This document shows, piece after piece, positions 43,800 through 55,854 of a stretch of 64,000 nucleotides of DNA. Both the position numbers and the translations under genes were made by a program. The DNA comes from an uncultured Tenacibaculum sp. GTDB taxonomy: Bacteria > Bacteroidota > Bacteroidia > Flavobacteriales > Flavobacteriaceae. The first letter of the stretch is position 1; each line of letters starts with the position of its first letter. The stretch is from assembly GCF_947494125.1 (NCBI RefSeq), contig NZ_CANLTU010000007.1, forward strand, positions 1 to 64,000. The letters run 5' to 3'. The notes beneath the pieces are model-generated. The model was not told where the DNA came from. It ran no database searches and saw only the letters and a list, made by a program, of their open reading frames with translations.

Positions 43800-44291
43800 A
43801 TGAAGTTCGCATTCTTTTTTTTCATTTTTATTAGTTCTATTGTCTCTGCTCAAAATATGAATATTGAAAAACTAGGTGAGATTATTACAAAAAACTCGGA
43901 TAGTCTTGAAGTTAAAAATAACACATGGAAGTTTATACATAAAGACAGAATTCTAATATGTATTGCTGATAAAAAAGCAAATAGAATGAGAATTATTTCT
44001 CCTATTGCTAAAAAAGAACAATTAACCGAAGAATTAATTTTAAACTCATTAGTGGCAAACTTTCACACCGCTTTAGATGTAAAATATGCACTTTCTGATG
44101 AAATATTATGGTCAGTTTTTACACACCCTTTAAAAGAACTAACTACTCATCAAGTTGAAGATGCAATATCTCAAGTATATTATGCGAATCTTACTTTTGG
44201 AACTTTATTTTCAAGTACATCACTCACTTTTCCTGGAAATACTAAAAAGAAGGAACTTCAAAAAAGCATTCCTTTAAAAGAAAAAATTTAA
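43800..44291 (+). CDS. Exported hypothetical protein
   Basis: 163 residues. Signal peptide MKFAFFFFIFISSIVSAQ. The mature protein has a small alpha/beta region (WKFIHKDRILICIADKKANR), then a helical segment with ALDVKYALSDEILWSVFTHP. Similar exported proteins accompany trmD in Flavobacteriia; no function is known. Confidence 0.75.
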   Translation: MKFAFFFFIFISSIVSAQNMNIEKLGEIITKNSDSLEVKNNTWKFIHKDRILICIADKKANRMRIISPIAKKEQLTEELILNSLVANFHTALDVKYALSDEILWSVFTHPLKELTTHQVEDAISQVYYANLTFGTLFSSTSLTFPGNTKKKELQKSIPLKEKI

Positions 44292-44334
44292 GTTTCCTTC
44301 TATCAATTTCTTGAAAAATAAATTATAAATCTTG

Positions 44335-44342
44335 TACATTTG
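44335..44342 (+). promoter_or_regulatory. TAnnTTTG -7 box before trmD
   Basis: TACATTTG lies 6 bp before the trmD ATG (44348). Transcription would start at or just after the start codon, predicting a leaderless or nearly leaderless mRNA. No clear TTG -33 box was found. Confidence 0.45.
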
Positions 44343-44347
44343 CAGCT

Positions 44348-45025
44348 ATGCGAATAGATATTATTACTGTAGCTCCAGAATTACTTAAAAGCCCGTTTGA
44401 ACATTCAATGATGAAACGCGCTATAGATAAAGGTTTAGCCCAAGTACATTTTCATAATTTAAGGGATTATGGGATTGGTTCTTACAAAAAACTTGACGAT
44501 ATGCAGTTTGGTGGAGGTGCTGGTATGGTTTTAATGATTGAACCAATTGCTAAGTGTATAGAGAAACTTCAATCTGAAAGATCATATGATGAAATTATTT
44601 ATATGACTCCTGATGCTAAAACCTTAAACCAAGCAACAGCTAACACACTATCTTTAAAAGAAAACATTATTATATTAACTGGACATTATAAAGGTGTTGA
44701 CCAGAGAGTTCGCGATAAGTTTATTACCAAAGAAATATCTATTGGCGATTATGTTTTAACTGGAGGTGAATTGGCAGCTGCAATTTTATGTGATGCCGTT
44801 ATTCGACTAATACCAGGAGTACTAGGCGACGAGCAATCTGCTTTAACCGATAGTTATCAAGACAATCTACTATCTCCTCCCGTATACACAAGACCGTCTG
44901 AATATGAAGATATGAAAGTTCCAGACATATTATTATCTGGAAACTTTCCTAAAATAGAAGAATGGCGTAATGAAAAAGCATACGAACGTACTCAACAAAT
45001 TAGACCAGATCTTTTAGATGAATAA
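44348..45025 (+). CDS. trmD: tRNA (guanine37-N1)-methyltransferase TrmD
   Basis: 225 residues. SPOUT knot motifs [25 protein letters not shown] and [13 protein letters not shown], the last containing the G37-binding loop. N-terminal [12 protein letters not shown] is typical. Prevents +1 frameshifting. Its end overlaps the next gene by 8 bp. Confidence 0.96.
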   Translation: MRIDIITVAPELLKSPFEHSMMKRAIDKGLAQVHFHNLRDYGIGSYKKLDDMQFGGGAGMVLMIEPIAKCIEKLQSERSYDEIIYMTPDAKTLNQATANTLSLKENIIILTGHYKGVDQRVRDKFITKEISIGDYVLTGGELAAAILCDAVIRLIPGVLGDEQSALTDSYQDNLLSPPVYTRPSEYEDMKVPDILLSGNFPKIEEWRNEKAYERTQQIRPDLLDE

Positions 45026-46496
45026 GTTTATCAACTTCACCAAACAGCATCCAATAATTAGCATTATTATTGGTTTTCAATTATTCAGATTATTGCTCCT
45101 TCCTTTTATGGGATTAATGCCTCAGGATGCTTATTATCATTTTTACGGTGAAAATTTATCATTATCATACTTCGATCATCCTGGTATGATAGGCTATATA
45201 CTTAGGGCTTTTACTACTGTTTTTGGCAAATCGGTTTTTGTAGTAAAATTTGCTGATTTTACAATTACTTCATTAACTCTTATTAGTTTTTACAAACTCG
45301 GAGCTAATTTCTTATCTAAGCAAAAATTAAACAGAGCAATTGTATTAATTACATCAACTCTTTTTATTTCGATACTATCTTTTAATTCAACACCTGATGT
45401 TCCTTTATTATTATTCTGGACATTAAGTATAACTTGTTTATTTAAAGCTATTTTTGAAGAAAAGAAATGGTTTTGGATTTATGGAGGGATTGCTATGGGA
45501 CTAGCTTTTAATAGTAAATACACTGCTTTATTATTACAATTTGGTTTAATTGCTTTTTTACTTTTCTCTAATAAATACAGGAAATTATTTTTATCTCCTT
45601 GGTTGTGGTTAAGTCTAGTGATTTCTGCTTTAGTTACCCTTCCTGTTTGGTGGTGGAATTATGAACATGATTTTGCTTCATTCCTTTTCCAATCTTCAAA
45701 TAGAACCGGAGATATTTCAAAATTCAAATTATCTCCCAAATACTTCTTTGGAGCTATTGGTCATCAATTGTTTCTATTATTACCTGTATTATTTGGTATT
45801 ATAGTACTACTTACAACCAAATACATAAAAAAAGCACTTACTAAATTCAAACTACCAAGTAATAAAACATTATTTCTATTAGTATTTTTTGTTCCTACTT
45901 TTGTTGGCTTTTTTGCTATTACTCCCATTTATTGGGTTAAATTAAACTGGATGATGCCTTCTTATATAACAGGTATCTTTTTAGCAGGAATGTTTGTTAC
46001 TAAAAAACTACTTAAATATCAAGTAATAACATCGGTAGTACTTCATTTATTATTGAGTCTACAAATCTTATTCTATATTGTGCCTATTAAAAGTGATGAT
46101 ACTTGGGTAGGCTGGAATGAATTAGCTAATAAAACAAAAGAACTTCAGGAAACATATACCAATACTTTTGTTTTTGCAGATGATAATTATAAAACATCAG
46201 CTGCTTTAAATTTTTTCATGGACCAAAAAGTATATGCACAAAATATTATTGGTTTACCGGCTTTACATTTTGATTATTTAGGAGATAACTTATCCTTATT
46301 AAATAATAAAGATGCAATTTTTTTAGACTCAGATAAACGATTCAATAATAAAAACATGAAAGGAAATTTACCTCAAAAGCTTCTTCCCTATTTTGATTCT
46401 GTTACTGAATTAAAACCGATAATACTTCATTCTAGAAACAATGAAGTTCGTAAATTTTGGGTTTACTACTGTAAAAATTATCAAACTAAACCTTAG
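45018..46496 (+). CDS. GT39/ArnT-type integral membrane glycosyltransferase
   Basis: 492 residues with about 12 helices. The first loop contains [12 protein letters not shown] and [10 protein letters not shown], the catalytic-aspartate loop of ArnT-like polyprenyl-phosphate sugar transferases. Likely modifies lipid A or a glycan on the periplasmic side. It is translationally coupled to trmD and converges on a second GT39-type gene with an 11-bp overlap. Confidence 0.85.
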   Translation: MNKFINFTKQHPIISIIIGFQLFRLLLLPFMGLMPQDAYYHFYGENLSLSYFDHPGMIGYILRAFTTVFGKSVFVVKFADFTITSLTLISFYKLGANFLSKQKLNRAIVLITSTLFISILSFNSTPDVPLLLFWTLSITCLFKAIFEEKKWFWIYGGIAMGLAFNSKYTALLLQFGLIAFLLFSNKYRKLFLSPWLWLSLVISALVTLPVWWWNYEHDFASFLFQSSNRTGDISKFKLSPKYFFGAIGHQLFLLLPVLFGIIVLLTTKYIKKALTKFKLPSNKTLFLLVFFVPTFVGFFAITPIYWVKLNWMMPSYITGIFLAGMFVTKKLLKYQVITSVVLHLLLSLQILFYIVPIKSDDTWVGWNELANKTKELQETYTNTFVFADDNYKTSAALNFFMDQKVYAQNIIGLPALHFDYLGDNLSLLNNKDAIFLDSDKRFNNKNMKGNLPQKLLPYFDSVTELKPIILHSRNNEVRKFWVYYCKNYQTKP

Positions 46497-47982
46497 ATAA
46501 CCTATACAGAAACACGTTTTTTACAATTACACCATTCCTTGTAATTGGAATAGTTTTTATAATTGAAATATTTTGATAATCGTTTTTAAATAAAGTTACT
46601 GGATCTTTAAAGTTCCTGCCATCGGTTATATATAAAACCTCCTTCTCTAATTTTGGATTGATATTATTAATCCAATAGTATTTATGTATTTTATCTAAAG
46701 TTCCTACTCCATAAACTTTCATTTTATTAGGTCTAGCTATGTAATAATCTATATGAGCAGCTGGATACCAATTATCTGAAATAATAGGTACTTTTTTTAA
46801 ATCATATTCATTAAAAACAACTGATAGTTTCTCTGAAGCTTGCCTCCATCCATACATATCTAATAGAACATCATTCTTACCTAATTTCTCTTCACTTTCT
46901 GAAGAAGAATCTGGTAACATCCATCCATTATTAATTACTAATGTGACTATAATTAATACTATTGAAAAACTCAATATACCCACTGATAATTTCTTTATGA
47001 TATTCTTTTTCTCTACAATAAACACCGCTATAATTGGTAGCAATGTAACATAAGATACTCCTGACCAATGTGGCAATGTGTTTCTAAATAATGAAAGATA
47101 TATTGTGGTTATAATTAATGGCAGACTACATAAATAAAAAAAGTACTGTATTAATTTATCTACACTAAACTTATTTCTAAAAAAAGAAATTAGCACTAGA
47201 ATATAAACAACAACTATGTATGGATTATTATAAATAAACTGTCCTAAGACTTCTCTTATAAATGAATTTATATTAAAATTAAAACTAAACAATGAAACTC
47301 TATCATTGTGAAACTTATAGCTAATAAAATTGTTTTCATAATTCCAATAAAGTATTAAACTAACTGCTAAAAAAGGAAAAATAAACCCTAGATGAAACAA
47401 TATATTTTTCAACCACAACCTAGAAAATAGAATTACATACAAGACAACTCCAAATAATAAAAATACAGCTTGATATTTAGAATATATTGCACAAGCAGAG
47501 AAGAAAAACGCTAAAAATAACTTAGTATACAATTCTTTACTAGGCTTCTTTGGCAAAACTTGTATAAAAAAATAAAAACTTAGCAACCAAAAGAATACTA
47601 AAGGAGCATCTGGCAGAATAAATGTTCCTGCAATTATAAACCCATAAATATGTAAATGATATAATAAAACAGCAATAAAACCAGCTTTCTCATTCTTAAT
47701 ATAATTCCCTATTAAGAAAACAACATACATATTTATACTTGTAGGTATAATAGCAGCTAACCTAATGAAAAACTCTGAATCAAAATATAAATTCCCTGTA
47801 AAAAACTGAATAAAAAACCCAACCATTGGAGGGTGATCAAAATGACTCAAATCTGGGTATTTAGCATACAACCAATAATAAACTTCATCATTTCCAAATT
47901 CTAAATTCCCCGCTAAAAAAAGTCTTAATACAGTTCCTAGAACTATAATTCCTATTGCGACTCTTTTATATGGCAACTTCAT
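46486..47982 (-). CDS. GT39/ArnT-type integral membrane glycosyltransferase
   Basis: 498 residues, polytopic. Loop FGNDEVYYWLYAKYPDLSHF and DHPPMVGF match the ArnT family more closely than its neighbour does. C-terminal soluble region from about residue 375. Starts directly at the stop of the PAP2 gene (1-bp overlap), so the two form a unit: a PAP2 phosphatase could recycle or supply the polyprenyl lipid used by the transferase. Confidence 0.87.
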   Translation of the reverse strand: MKLPYKRVAIGIIVLGTVLRLFLAGNLEFGNDEVYYWLYAKYPDLSHFDHPPMVGFFIQFFTGNLYFDSEFFIRLAAIIPTSINMYVVFLIGNYIKNEKAGFIAVLLYHLHIYGFIIAGTFILPDAPLVFFWLLSFYFFIQVLPKKPSKELYTKLFLAFFFSACAIYSKYQAVFLLFGVVLYVILFSRLWLKNILFHLGFIFPFLAVSLILYWNYENNFISYKFHNDRVSLFSFNFNINSFIREVLGQFIYNNPYIVVVYILVLISFFRNKFSVDKLIQYFFYLCSLPLIITTIYLSLFRNTLPHWSGVSYVTLLPIIAVFIVEKKNIIKKLSVGILSFSIVLIIVTLVINNGWMLPDSSSESEEKLGKNDVLLDMYGWRQASEKLSVVFNEYDLKKVPIISDNWYPAAHIDYYIARPNKMKVYGVGTLDKIHKYYWINNINPKLEKEVLYITDGRNFKDPVTLFKNDYQNISIIKTIPITRNGVIVKNVFLYRLSKV

Positions 47983-48656
47983 TAATTTAACACATTTTTT
48001 TCTGAATAAAATAACCCCATACTTACAAAACCTATTAATATACCTAAAGTAGATCCTACAAAAATATCAATCCAAAAATGCTGAGAAAGATATACACGTG
48101 AAACACCAGCTACAAGTGCTAATGCTAACCATAAGTATTGCCAAGTACTTTTTCTAAAATACAAACATAAAATAGTAAAAATTGCAAAAGCTGTTATAGT
48201 ATGTCCAGATGGAAATGTATTCCAGTATGCTATTTTTATTCCTTTAATTAAATATAAACTTTCTTCACCTAAAGCTTCAACTGGCCTAGGTATACCTTTA
48301 AAAATTATTTTCTTAAAAAAATGTGTTACTAAAAGAGTTAATAAACCACTTACTAGAAAAATCAATGCTATTCTTTTCTTTATAAAAAAGAACACCAAAG
48401 TCAACAAACCAAACATAACACCATCACCTAAATGTGTTGCATACTTAAAAAAGAAATCTAAGAAAGAAGTGTGAAATTTATTAATGTATAAATGAAGTGA
48501 AAACTTATTAACCATGCTTACTAAAAATAGAGAGCTTAAAAAAAACACTCCATAAACTAAAAACACTTGTTTTTTTATTGACAAAAGTAAATTAATTAAA
48601 ATATACTTTTGTTTTTTAACTCTAACATTGGAGGAAATAGCGCTACTATAATTCAT
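47982..48656 (-). CDS. PAP2-family membrane phosphatase
   Basis: 224 residues with six helices. All three phosphatase motifs are present: KGIPRP (motif 1), PSGHT (motif 2), SRVYLSQHFWIDIFVG (motif 3). Such enzymes dephosphorylate undecaprenyl pyrophosphate, phosphatidyl-glycerophosphate or lipid A. Paired with an ArnT-type gene, a lipid A or polyprenyl role is most likely. Confidence 0.9.
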   Translation of the reverse strand: MNYSSAISSNVRVKKQKYILINLLLSIKKQVFLVYGVFFLSSLFLVSMVNKFSLHLYINKFHTSFLDFFFKYATHLGDGVMFGLLTLVFFFIKKRIALIFLVSGLLTLLVTHFFKKIIFKGIPRPVEALGEESLYLIKGIKIAYWNTFPSGHTITAFAIFTILCLYFRKSTWQYLWLALALVAGVSRVYLSQHFWIDIFVGSTLGILIGFVSMGLFYSEKNVLN

Positions 48657-49147
48657 AACAAAAACACTTTACTATAATTCTTTTTTATCATTGATTGACA
48701 AAAGTATAAAGCATAGTAAAGCCTTTATTTACTAATGAATCCTATAACATGTTTTAGGATTCATTTCTCTAATTAGGACATATTTTTCAAAAATCAGGAC
48801 TCATTTAATCATAGAAAATCAAAATATTATATAATAAACATCTTAAATACTCTAAATAAAATAAGCTATCCAAAACTTAGCTCTATACTTTAATTTCGTC
48901 TGTATAAAACTATTTTAAGAATGTTCAAAAAACATCAATTCAACTTTAAGTATTTTTAAACATTAACATCATAATTAACTTTGAGACAACTCTTTATTAA
49001 AATTACTCAAGAAAACAATAGCCAAAAAATAATTATCACTTTACATTCAATAATTAGAAAATAAATATTAAATTTGCAGCCACAAAATCAACCTCTGACG
49101 AAAATCGTGAATGTTGTTTTTAAACAACCATATAAATATTTATTAAG
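48657..49147. other. Spacer carrying the rplS promoter and leader hairpin
   Basis: No gene seen. TAAATTTG (49069-49076) fits the -7 box about 70 bp before rplS. Within the leader GTTGTTT-TT-AAACAAC (49113-49128) forms a short hairpin 20 bp before the start, a possible site for ribosomal-protein feedback. Upstream 400 bp are AT-rich and featureless. Confidence 0.5.
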
Positions 49148-49495
49148 ATGGATTTAGTAAAATTTGTTCAAGAAGAATTTGTAACAAAAAACGAATTACC
49201 AAAATTTGCAGCAGGAGACACTATAACAGTGTATTACGAAATTAGAGAAGGAGAAAAAGTGCGTACTCAGTTCTTTAGAGGAGTTGTAATTCAAAAAAGA
49301 GGTTCGGGTGCTTCAGAAACATTTACTATCAGAAAAATGTCTGGTACTATAGGTGTTGAACGTATTTTCCCTTTAAACTTACCAGCTATTCAAAAAATTG
49401 AAGTAAACAAAACTGGTAAAGTACGTAGAGCTCGTATTTACTACTTTAGAGGTCTTACTGGTAAAAAAGCAAGAATTAAAGAAAGAAGAAACTAA
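49148..49495 (+). CDS. rplS: Ribosomal protein bL19
   Basis: 115 residues, normal length. FAAGDTITVYYEIREGEKVR and QFFRGVVIQKRGSG are the bL19 signature, ending KKARIKERRN. Located at the interface of the two ribosomal subunits. Confidence 0.97.
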   Translation: MDLVKFVQEEFVTKNELPKFAAGDTITVYYEIREGEKVRTQFFRGVVIQKRGSGASETFTIRKMSGTIGVERIFPLNLPAIQKIEVNKTGKVRRARIYYFRGLTGKKARIKERRN

Positions 49496-49519
49496 GATTT
49501 TTTCTTACTCAAGAAACTC

Positions 49520-49549
49520 AAAAGCACCATATTTAAATATGGTGCTTTT
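49520..49549. terminator. Terminator after rplS
   Basis: Perfect 30-bp palindrome whose arms are AAAAGCACCATATTT and its complement, then a T-run. Confidence 0.88.
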
Positions 49550-49849
49550 TTATTCACAAATGTTAATAACATTCGTTCATATCGTGTTGATATTTAAAAC
49601 GTTAAATATTTTAGTATAGAAAATTGAAAACATACCTTTGTGTAGAACTTATTTTTAATTGATATTAAATTATGGTGCACACTGTAATAAATCATTAAAA
49701 GTAAATTCATAAAGTAACGTTCTTTATATATTGCTTTTAAACACTATTAAAACTTGTAAATAATATCAATTTAAAATAATTATAAGTTATTTTATAATTT
49801 ATAATTATTAGTTATAAGTAACTATTAATACATTTAATTTTATAGTTCG

Positions 49850-50045
49850 TTAAAAGCAAAGAAACATATATTTTATAGATAGAATGTCTTTAAAGTTATG
49901 TTTCTACTTGAAATAGTTAAGCAGTTATTTCCAAGGAGACAACATAAATACTGTTTTATTTGATAATGTAGAAATACAGGTCAGTGCAAATACTATTTCA
50001 AAAGAAAGCCATATTAGACAAGAAATTGTTTGATATGGCTTTTAT
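49850..50045 (+). ncRNA. Possible structured RNA upstream of icd
   Basis: No ORF. GAAATA/TATTTC (about 49909-49930) forms one hairpin; GTTTCTAC near 49895 can pair with GTAGAAAT near 49967, and GAAATAGT with ACTATTTC near 49990, so alternative folds exist. It ends with a terminator-like AAAGCCATAT/ATATGGCTTT hairpin (50005-50042). The remainder of 49550-50194 is AT-rich spacer; TAAATTTG at 50149-50156 is a likely -7 box for icd. Confidence 0.4.
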
Positions 50046-50173
50046 ATTTAATAACAAAAACTATTTCACTTCTCTTTATTTTATCAAATCCTCAATAAAA
50101 CACCCTAATTAATAACATTTTAGCATCAAAAAACTCAATCCGAATTCTTAAATTTGCATCACTTCAAAATTAA

Positions 50174-52420
<2,247 letters not shown>

Positions 52421-52440
52421 TAGAATTTATTAATAATTAT

Positions 52441-52476
52441 AAAAAAAGCAGGTGAGAAGTCACCTGCTTTTTTTAT
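52441..52476 (+). terminator. Terminator of icd
   Basis: AAAGCAGGTGA-GAAG-TCACCTGCTTT stem with a long T-run. Confidence 0.92.
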
Positions 52477-52616
52477 TTACAACTTTAAATAGTTTAGTTT
52501 TTTTACACATATAATTAAACATTATTCTGAATAATACTTCTAAAATGACTAATTATAAACTCTCTAATAAAAAATGAATAACGTTATTTTTTTAGCTTAT
52601 AAGAATTTATAATTAG

Positions 52617-52624
52617 TAAATTTG
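52617..52624 (+). promoter_or_regulatory. TAnnTTTG -7 box before murQ
   Basis: TAAATTTG ends 4 bp before the murQ ATG at 52629, so the transcript should start at or inside the start codon region. Leaderless translation is the simplest reading. Confidence 0.45.
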
Positions 52625-52628
52625 AACT

Positions 52629-53444
52629 ATGAAATTCACCAAAACCACCGAACAAGATTCTAATTATAATGATTTGGAAAAAATGAGCATTTCTGAATTA
52701 TTATTAAACATAAATAAAGAGGATCAAACCGTGCCTTTAGCCGTTAAAAAAGCATTACCTCAAATTGAAACACTAACAGAACAAATAGTTCTAAAACTAA
52801 AAGAAGGTGGACGCTTATTTTATATAGGAGCTGGTACGAGTGGACGCCTAGGTATTCTTGATGCTAGTGAATGCCCTCCTACTTTTGGTGTCTCTCACGA
52901 CCTAGTAATGGGATTAATTGCTGGTGGAGATATTGCTATTAGAAAAGCAGTAGAATTTGCTGAAGATTCAACAGAACAAGGATGGATAGATTTAAAAAAA
53001 CACAATATTTCAAATAAAGATATTGTTGTTGGTATTGCTGCTTCCGGAACCACACCTTATGTAATTTCTGCATTAGAAAAATGTAATGAAAAAAATATTA
53101 TTACAGGATGTATTACATGCAATTTAAAAAGCCCATTAGCATTGACAGCTAAATTCCCTATAGAAGTTATTGTTGGTCCTGAATTTGTTACCGGAAGTTC
53201 AAGAATGAAAGCAGGTACAGCTCAAAAATTAATTTTAAACATGCTTTCTACCACAACAATGATTCAGCTTGAAAAAGTAAAGGGAAATAAAATGGTTAAT
53301 ATGCAATTATCTAATAATAAACTCGTGAATCGAGGTGAAAACATGTTAGTTTCTGAACTTAATATCGACAAAAAAGCAGCTAGTAAATTATTAGAAAAAT
53401 ACGGAAACGTTAAAGAAGCTATTAAAAACTTTACCAATGAATAA
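52629..53444 (+). CDS. murQ: N-acetylmuramic acid 6-phosphate etherase MurQ
   Basis: 271 residues, slightly shorter than the 300-residue E. coli type. The SIS domain has FYIGAGTSGRLGILDASECP and AASGTTPYVISAL; ending with a small helical domain. Cleaves the lactyl ether of MurNAc-6-P to GlcNAc-6-P during peptidoglycan recycling. Its 3' end overlaps the next gene by 8 bp. Confidence 0.95.
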   Translation: MKFTKTTEQDSNYNDLEKMSISELLLNINKEDQTVPLAVKKALPQIETLTEQIVLKLKEGGRLFYIGAGTSGRLGILDASECPPTFGVSHDLVMGLIAGGDIAIRKAVEFAEDSTEQGWIDLKKHNISNKDIVVGIAASGTTPYVISALEKCNEKNIITGCITCNLKSPLALTAKFPIEVIVGPEFVTGSSRMKAGTAQKLILNMLSTTTMIQLEKVKGNKMVNMQLSNNKLVNRGENMLVSELNIDKKAASKLLEKYGNVKEAIKNFTNE

Positions 53445-53676
53445 ACCTAAAACTTTCGACAAAGTAGTTAAGAAATTTTTAATCCTATTAGGTCTATTAA
53501 TTTTATCTCCAATAACTTTAAGTTTTGGTTTTAAAGCTCAACGAATTTTCACTGAAAGTCCTAAGAAATTTATTGCTTATATCTTACTAACCTTAGGTGT
53601 TTTTTTAATTTTATTCACCGTTTACTACGGGTTTAAAACTATAAAAGCATTTTTAGATAATCTATTTCAGAAATAA
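53437..53676 (+). CDS. Small two-helix membrane protein (DUF6095-like)
   Basis: 79 residues, helices at about 13-31 and 44-64, basic N-terminus MNKPKTFDKVVKK. Resembles the DUF6095 type found beside murQ in Flavobacteriia; assignment tentative. Coupled to murQ by overlap. Confidence 0.7.
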   Translation: MNKPKTFDKVVKKFLILLGLLILSPITLSFGFKAQRIFTESPKKFIAYILLTLGVFLILFTVYYGFKTIKAFLDNLFQK

Positions 53677-53677
53677 A

Positions 53678-54733
53678 TTGAGATCAAATATCAAAATTGA
53701 AAAACTCTTTAATTGGGAGCATTGGCCATCTTATATGTTCTATATCCCTAATATTCCTTTTGCTTTTTATCATGCAATAAAAGCAGGGAGTTTAGTATTT
53801 TACACAGCTACAAATCCTGGGATTGAGAACTCTGGTATTGGTACAGAATCTAAGTTTAAAACACTTCAACTATTACCAGAAAAATATCTCCCAAAAACAA
53901 TATTCCATAAAGCAAATTCAAACATTGAGTTGACTTTAAAAGAAGTTAACCAAAGTCAAATAACATATCCTTTAATAGCTAAACCAGATGTAGGCTTTAG
54001 AGGTTTATTGGTTAAAAAAATTGAAAATGAAAATACTCTAATTAGCTATTTAAAAAAATTTCCAATTGATGTTTTAGTTCAAGAATTTTTAACTCAAGAG
54101 AATGAATGTGGGATCTTTTATCATCGTATACCAAATGAAAAGAAAGGTAAGATTACATCGATTACATTAAAAGAATTTTTACATGTTATTGGTGATGGAA
54201 AATCAACAATAGAAGAACTTATTAAAAATGATAAAAGAGCTAAAATTTATATAGAGTTATTTAAAGAAGGTTGTTGCAATATAAACTTAGAACAGATTAT
54301 ACCTAAAGGGGAAAAAATAAAATTATCTTCAATAGGAAATCATTCAAAAGGAACGCGTTTTATAAATGGAAATCATCTTATATCAAAAAAACTCGAAGAA
54401 ACTTTTAATAATTTAAACAATCAAACAAATGATTGGTATTACGGAAGATTAGACCTTAAATACAATTCTTTTAATGATGTAGAAAAAGGTGATTTTAAAA
54501 TTTTAGAACTTAATGGAATTTTAGCGGAACCTACACATATATATGATTCACAAAACATTAACTACCCTAAAGCCTTAAAAGAAATTAGAAAACACTGGAA
54601 ACAAATAAATAAAATAGCAAGGTTTAATCACGATCAAAATAAAGTACCTTATAGAACAACATTAGGCTTACTTAAAGATGTAAAAAAGCTAATTAATTAC
54701 ACCAAACTAATTTCCAAGTTAAACAAAAGTTAA
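53678..54733 (+). CDS. ATP-grasp ligase-like protein
   Basis: 351 residues from TTG 53678, 1 bp after the upstream stop; an internal ATG at 53735 would drop a conserved-looking N-terminus. ATP-grasp features: PLIAKPDVGFRGLLV (nucleotide loop), DVLVQEFL, a central ECGIFYHRIP, and FKILELNGILAEP (metal-binding Glu-x-Asn). Related to D-Ala-D-Ala ligase-like and carboxylate-amine ligases; substrate unknown. Adjacent to murQ, so a cell-wall or amino-acid link is possible. Confidence 0.75.
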   Translation: MRSNIKIEKLFNWEHWPSYMFYIPNIPFAFYHAIKAGSLVFYTATNPGIENSGIGTESKFKTLQLLPEKYLPKTIFHKANSNIELTLKEVNQSQITYPLIAKPDVGFRGLLVKKIENENTLISYLKKFPIDVLVQEFLTQENECGIFYHRIPNEKKGKITSITLKEFLHVIGDGKSTIEELIKNDKRAKIYIELFKEGCCNINLEQIIPKGEKIKLSSIGNHSKGTRFINGNHLISKKLEETFNNLNNQTNDWYYGRLDLKYNSFNDVEKGDFKILELNGILAEPTHIYDSQNINYPKALKEIRKHWKQINKIARFNHDQNKVPYRTTLGLLKDVKKLINYTKLISKLNKS

Positions 54734-54852
54734 TCTATCTTTGTGACCTTTTAAAAAACTCTGTGTCAAAAGAATAAAATATATTTTTTCTATTGAAATT
54801 TATTTTTTATAACAAAAAAATTAATTATTATTGTAATACTAACCCCCAAGGT

Positions 54853-55827
54853 ATGAAGATAAAAATCTCTTTAATACTTCTCCTTATTGTACAAATCCCT
54901 TTTTACGCACAGGTAAAAGTCGGGGAAAACCCTTCTGTTATCCATCCAAGTTCTGTTTTAGAATTGGAAAGTCCAGACAAAGTTTTAGTTATTAGTAGAG
55001 TTAGTACTTCAGTTATGAATACCATAACGCCACTTGAAGGCGCTTTAGTATACAATACAGATATTAAATGTGTATTCTTTTTTAACGGTACTTCATGGGA
55101 AAACTTATGCAATAGCGGGACTAGCACAGGAATAAACGTAACAACTTCAGGAACTGCGCCTACAACTAATAATACAGGTGATTTTTGGATTGACAACTCT
55201 AAAAACAACGCTGTTAGTATATGGAATGGAACTTCTTGGGTAAAGATTGATTCTAATCCTACAAGAGGTAATGGCCCTCCCCTTTTTAATCCTTCATTAA
55301 CACCTATAGCTGGTGATATTTATGTAGACCAAAGTAATGGAAAAATCTATGCCTATAATGGCACAAACTGGGTAGGCACTGGTAGTGGTGGAGGTACAAG
55401 TTTAAATATAAATGCAAATAATGGTTTGTCGGCTGTAACCAATAGTTCTGGTACTACTATAGAATTAGGAGGTACATTAATTAAACCTACAATTATAGAA
55501 GCTTCGGCTATAAACACACTTTCTATAATAGGTTTACAGGATGGTAATACAACACAAGACGATATAGTAACTGTAAATAAAACTACAGGTCAATTAAGAA
55601 AAATTTCTCCTTCTAACTTTTTCAGAGAAGAAGTTACAGAAATAGTTGCTACTAACGGGCAACTACAATTTACCCCATCTATACTTATTAGCGATTCTAA
55701 AAAAGTAAATGTTTTTAGAAACGGCGTAAGAATAGATTTTACTGTTGTTAACAATACAACAATAGAAATAGAACCTGAAGCTGTATGCTATCAGGGTGAT
55801 CAAATAAGAATAGTTCAATTTTATTAA
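54853..55827 (+). CDS. Secreted repeat protein, first of five-gene surface-protein run
   Basis: 324 residues from ATG 54853; a TTG 60 bp upstream is in frame but the ATG gives a clean signal peptide (MKIKISLILLLIVQIPFYAQ). Mature part: SVLELESPDKVLVISRV as in Bacteroidetes fibre proteins, then three Asp-Trp/Asn-Trp modules (GDFWIDNS, IWNGTSWV, AYNGTNWVG). The C-terminal about 55 residues (VNVFRNGVRIDF ... YQGDQIRIVQFY) match the end of the next protein. Probably a surface or fibre-like protein; role unknown. Confidence 0.75.
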   Translation: MKIKISLILLLIVQIPFYAQVKVGENPSVIHPSSVLELESPDKVLVISRVSTSVMNTITPLEGALVYNTDIKCVFFFNGTSWENLCNSGTSTGINVTTSGTAPTTNNTGDFWIDNSKNNAVSIWNGTSWVKIDSNPTRGNGPPLFNPSLTPIAGDIYVDQSNGKIYAYNGTNWVGTGSGGGTSLNINANNGLSAVTNSSGTTIELGGTLIKPTIIEASAINTLSIIGLQDGNTTQDDIVTVNKTTGQLRKISPSNFFREEVTEIVATNGQLQFTPSILISDSKKVNVFRNGVRIDFTVVNNTTIEIEPEAVCYQGDQIRIVQFY

Positions 55828-55854
55828 ACCCTATATATAAATCTTAAAACAATT

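Noticed and set aside
53735..54733. ATG start for the ATP-grasp gene
   Set aside because: The TTG at 53678 directly follows the upstream stop and keeps a plausible N-terminus; retained as the preferred start, though uncertain.
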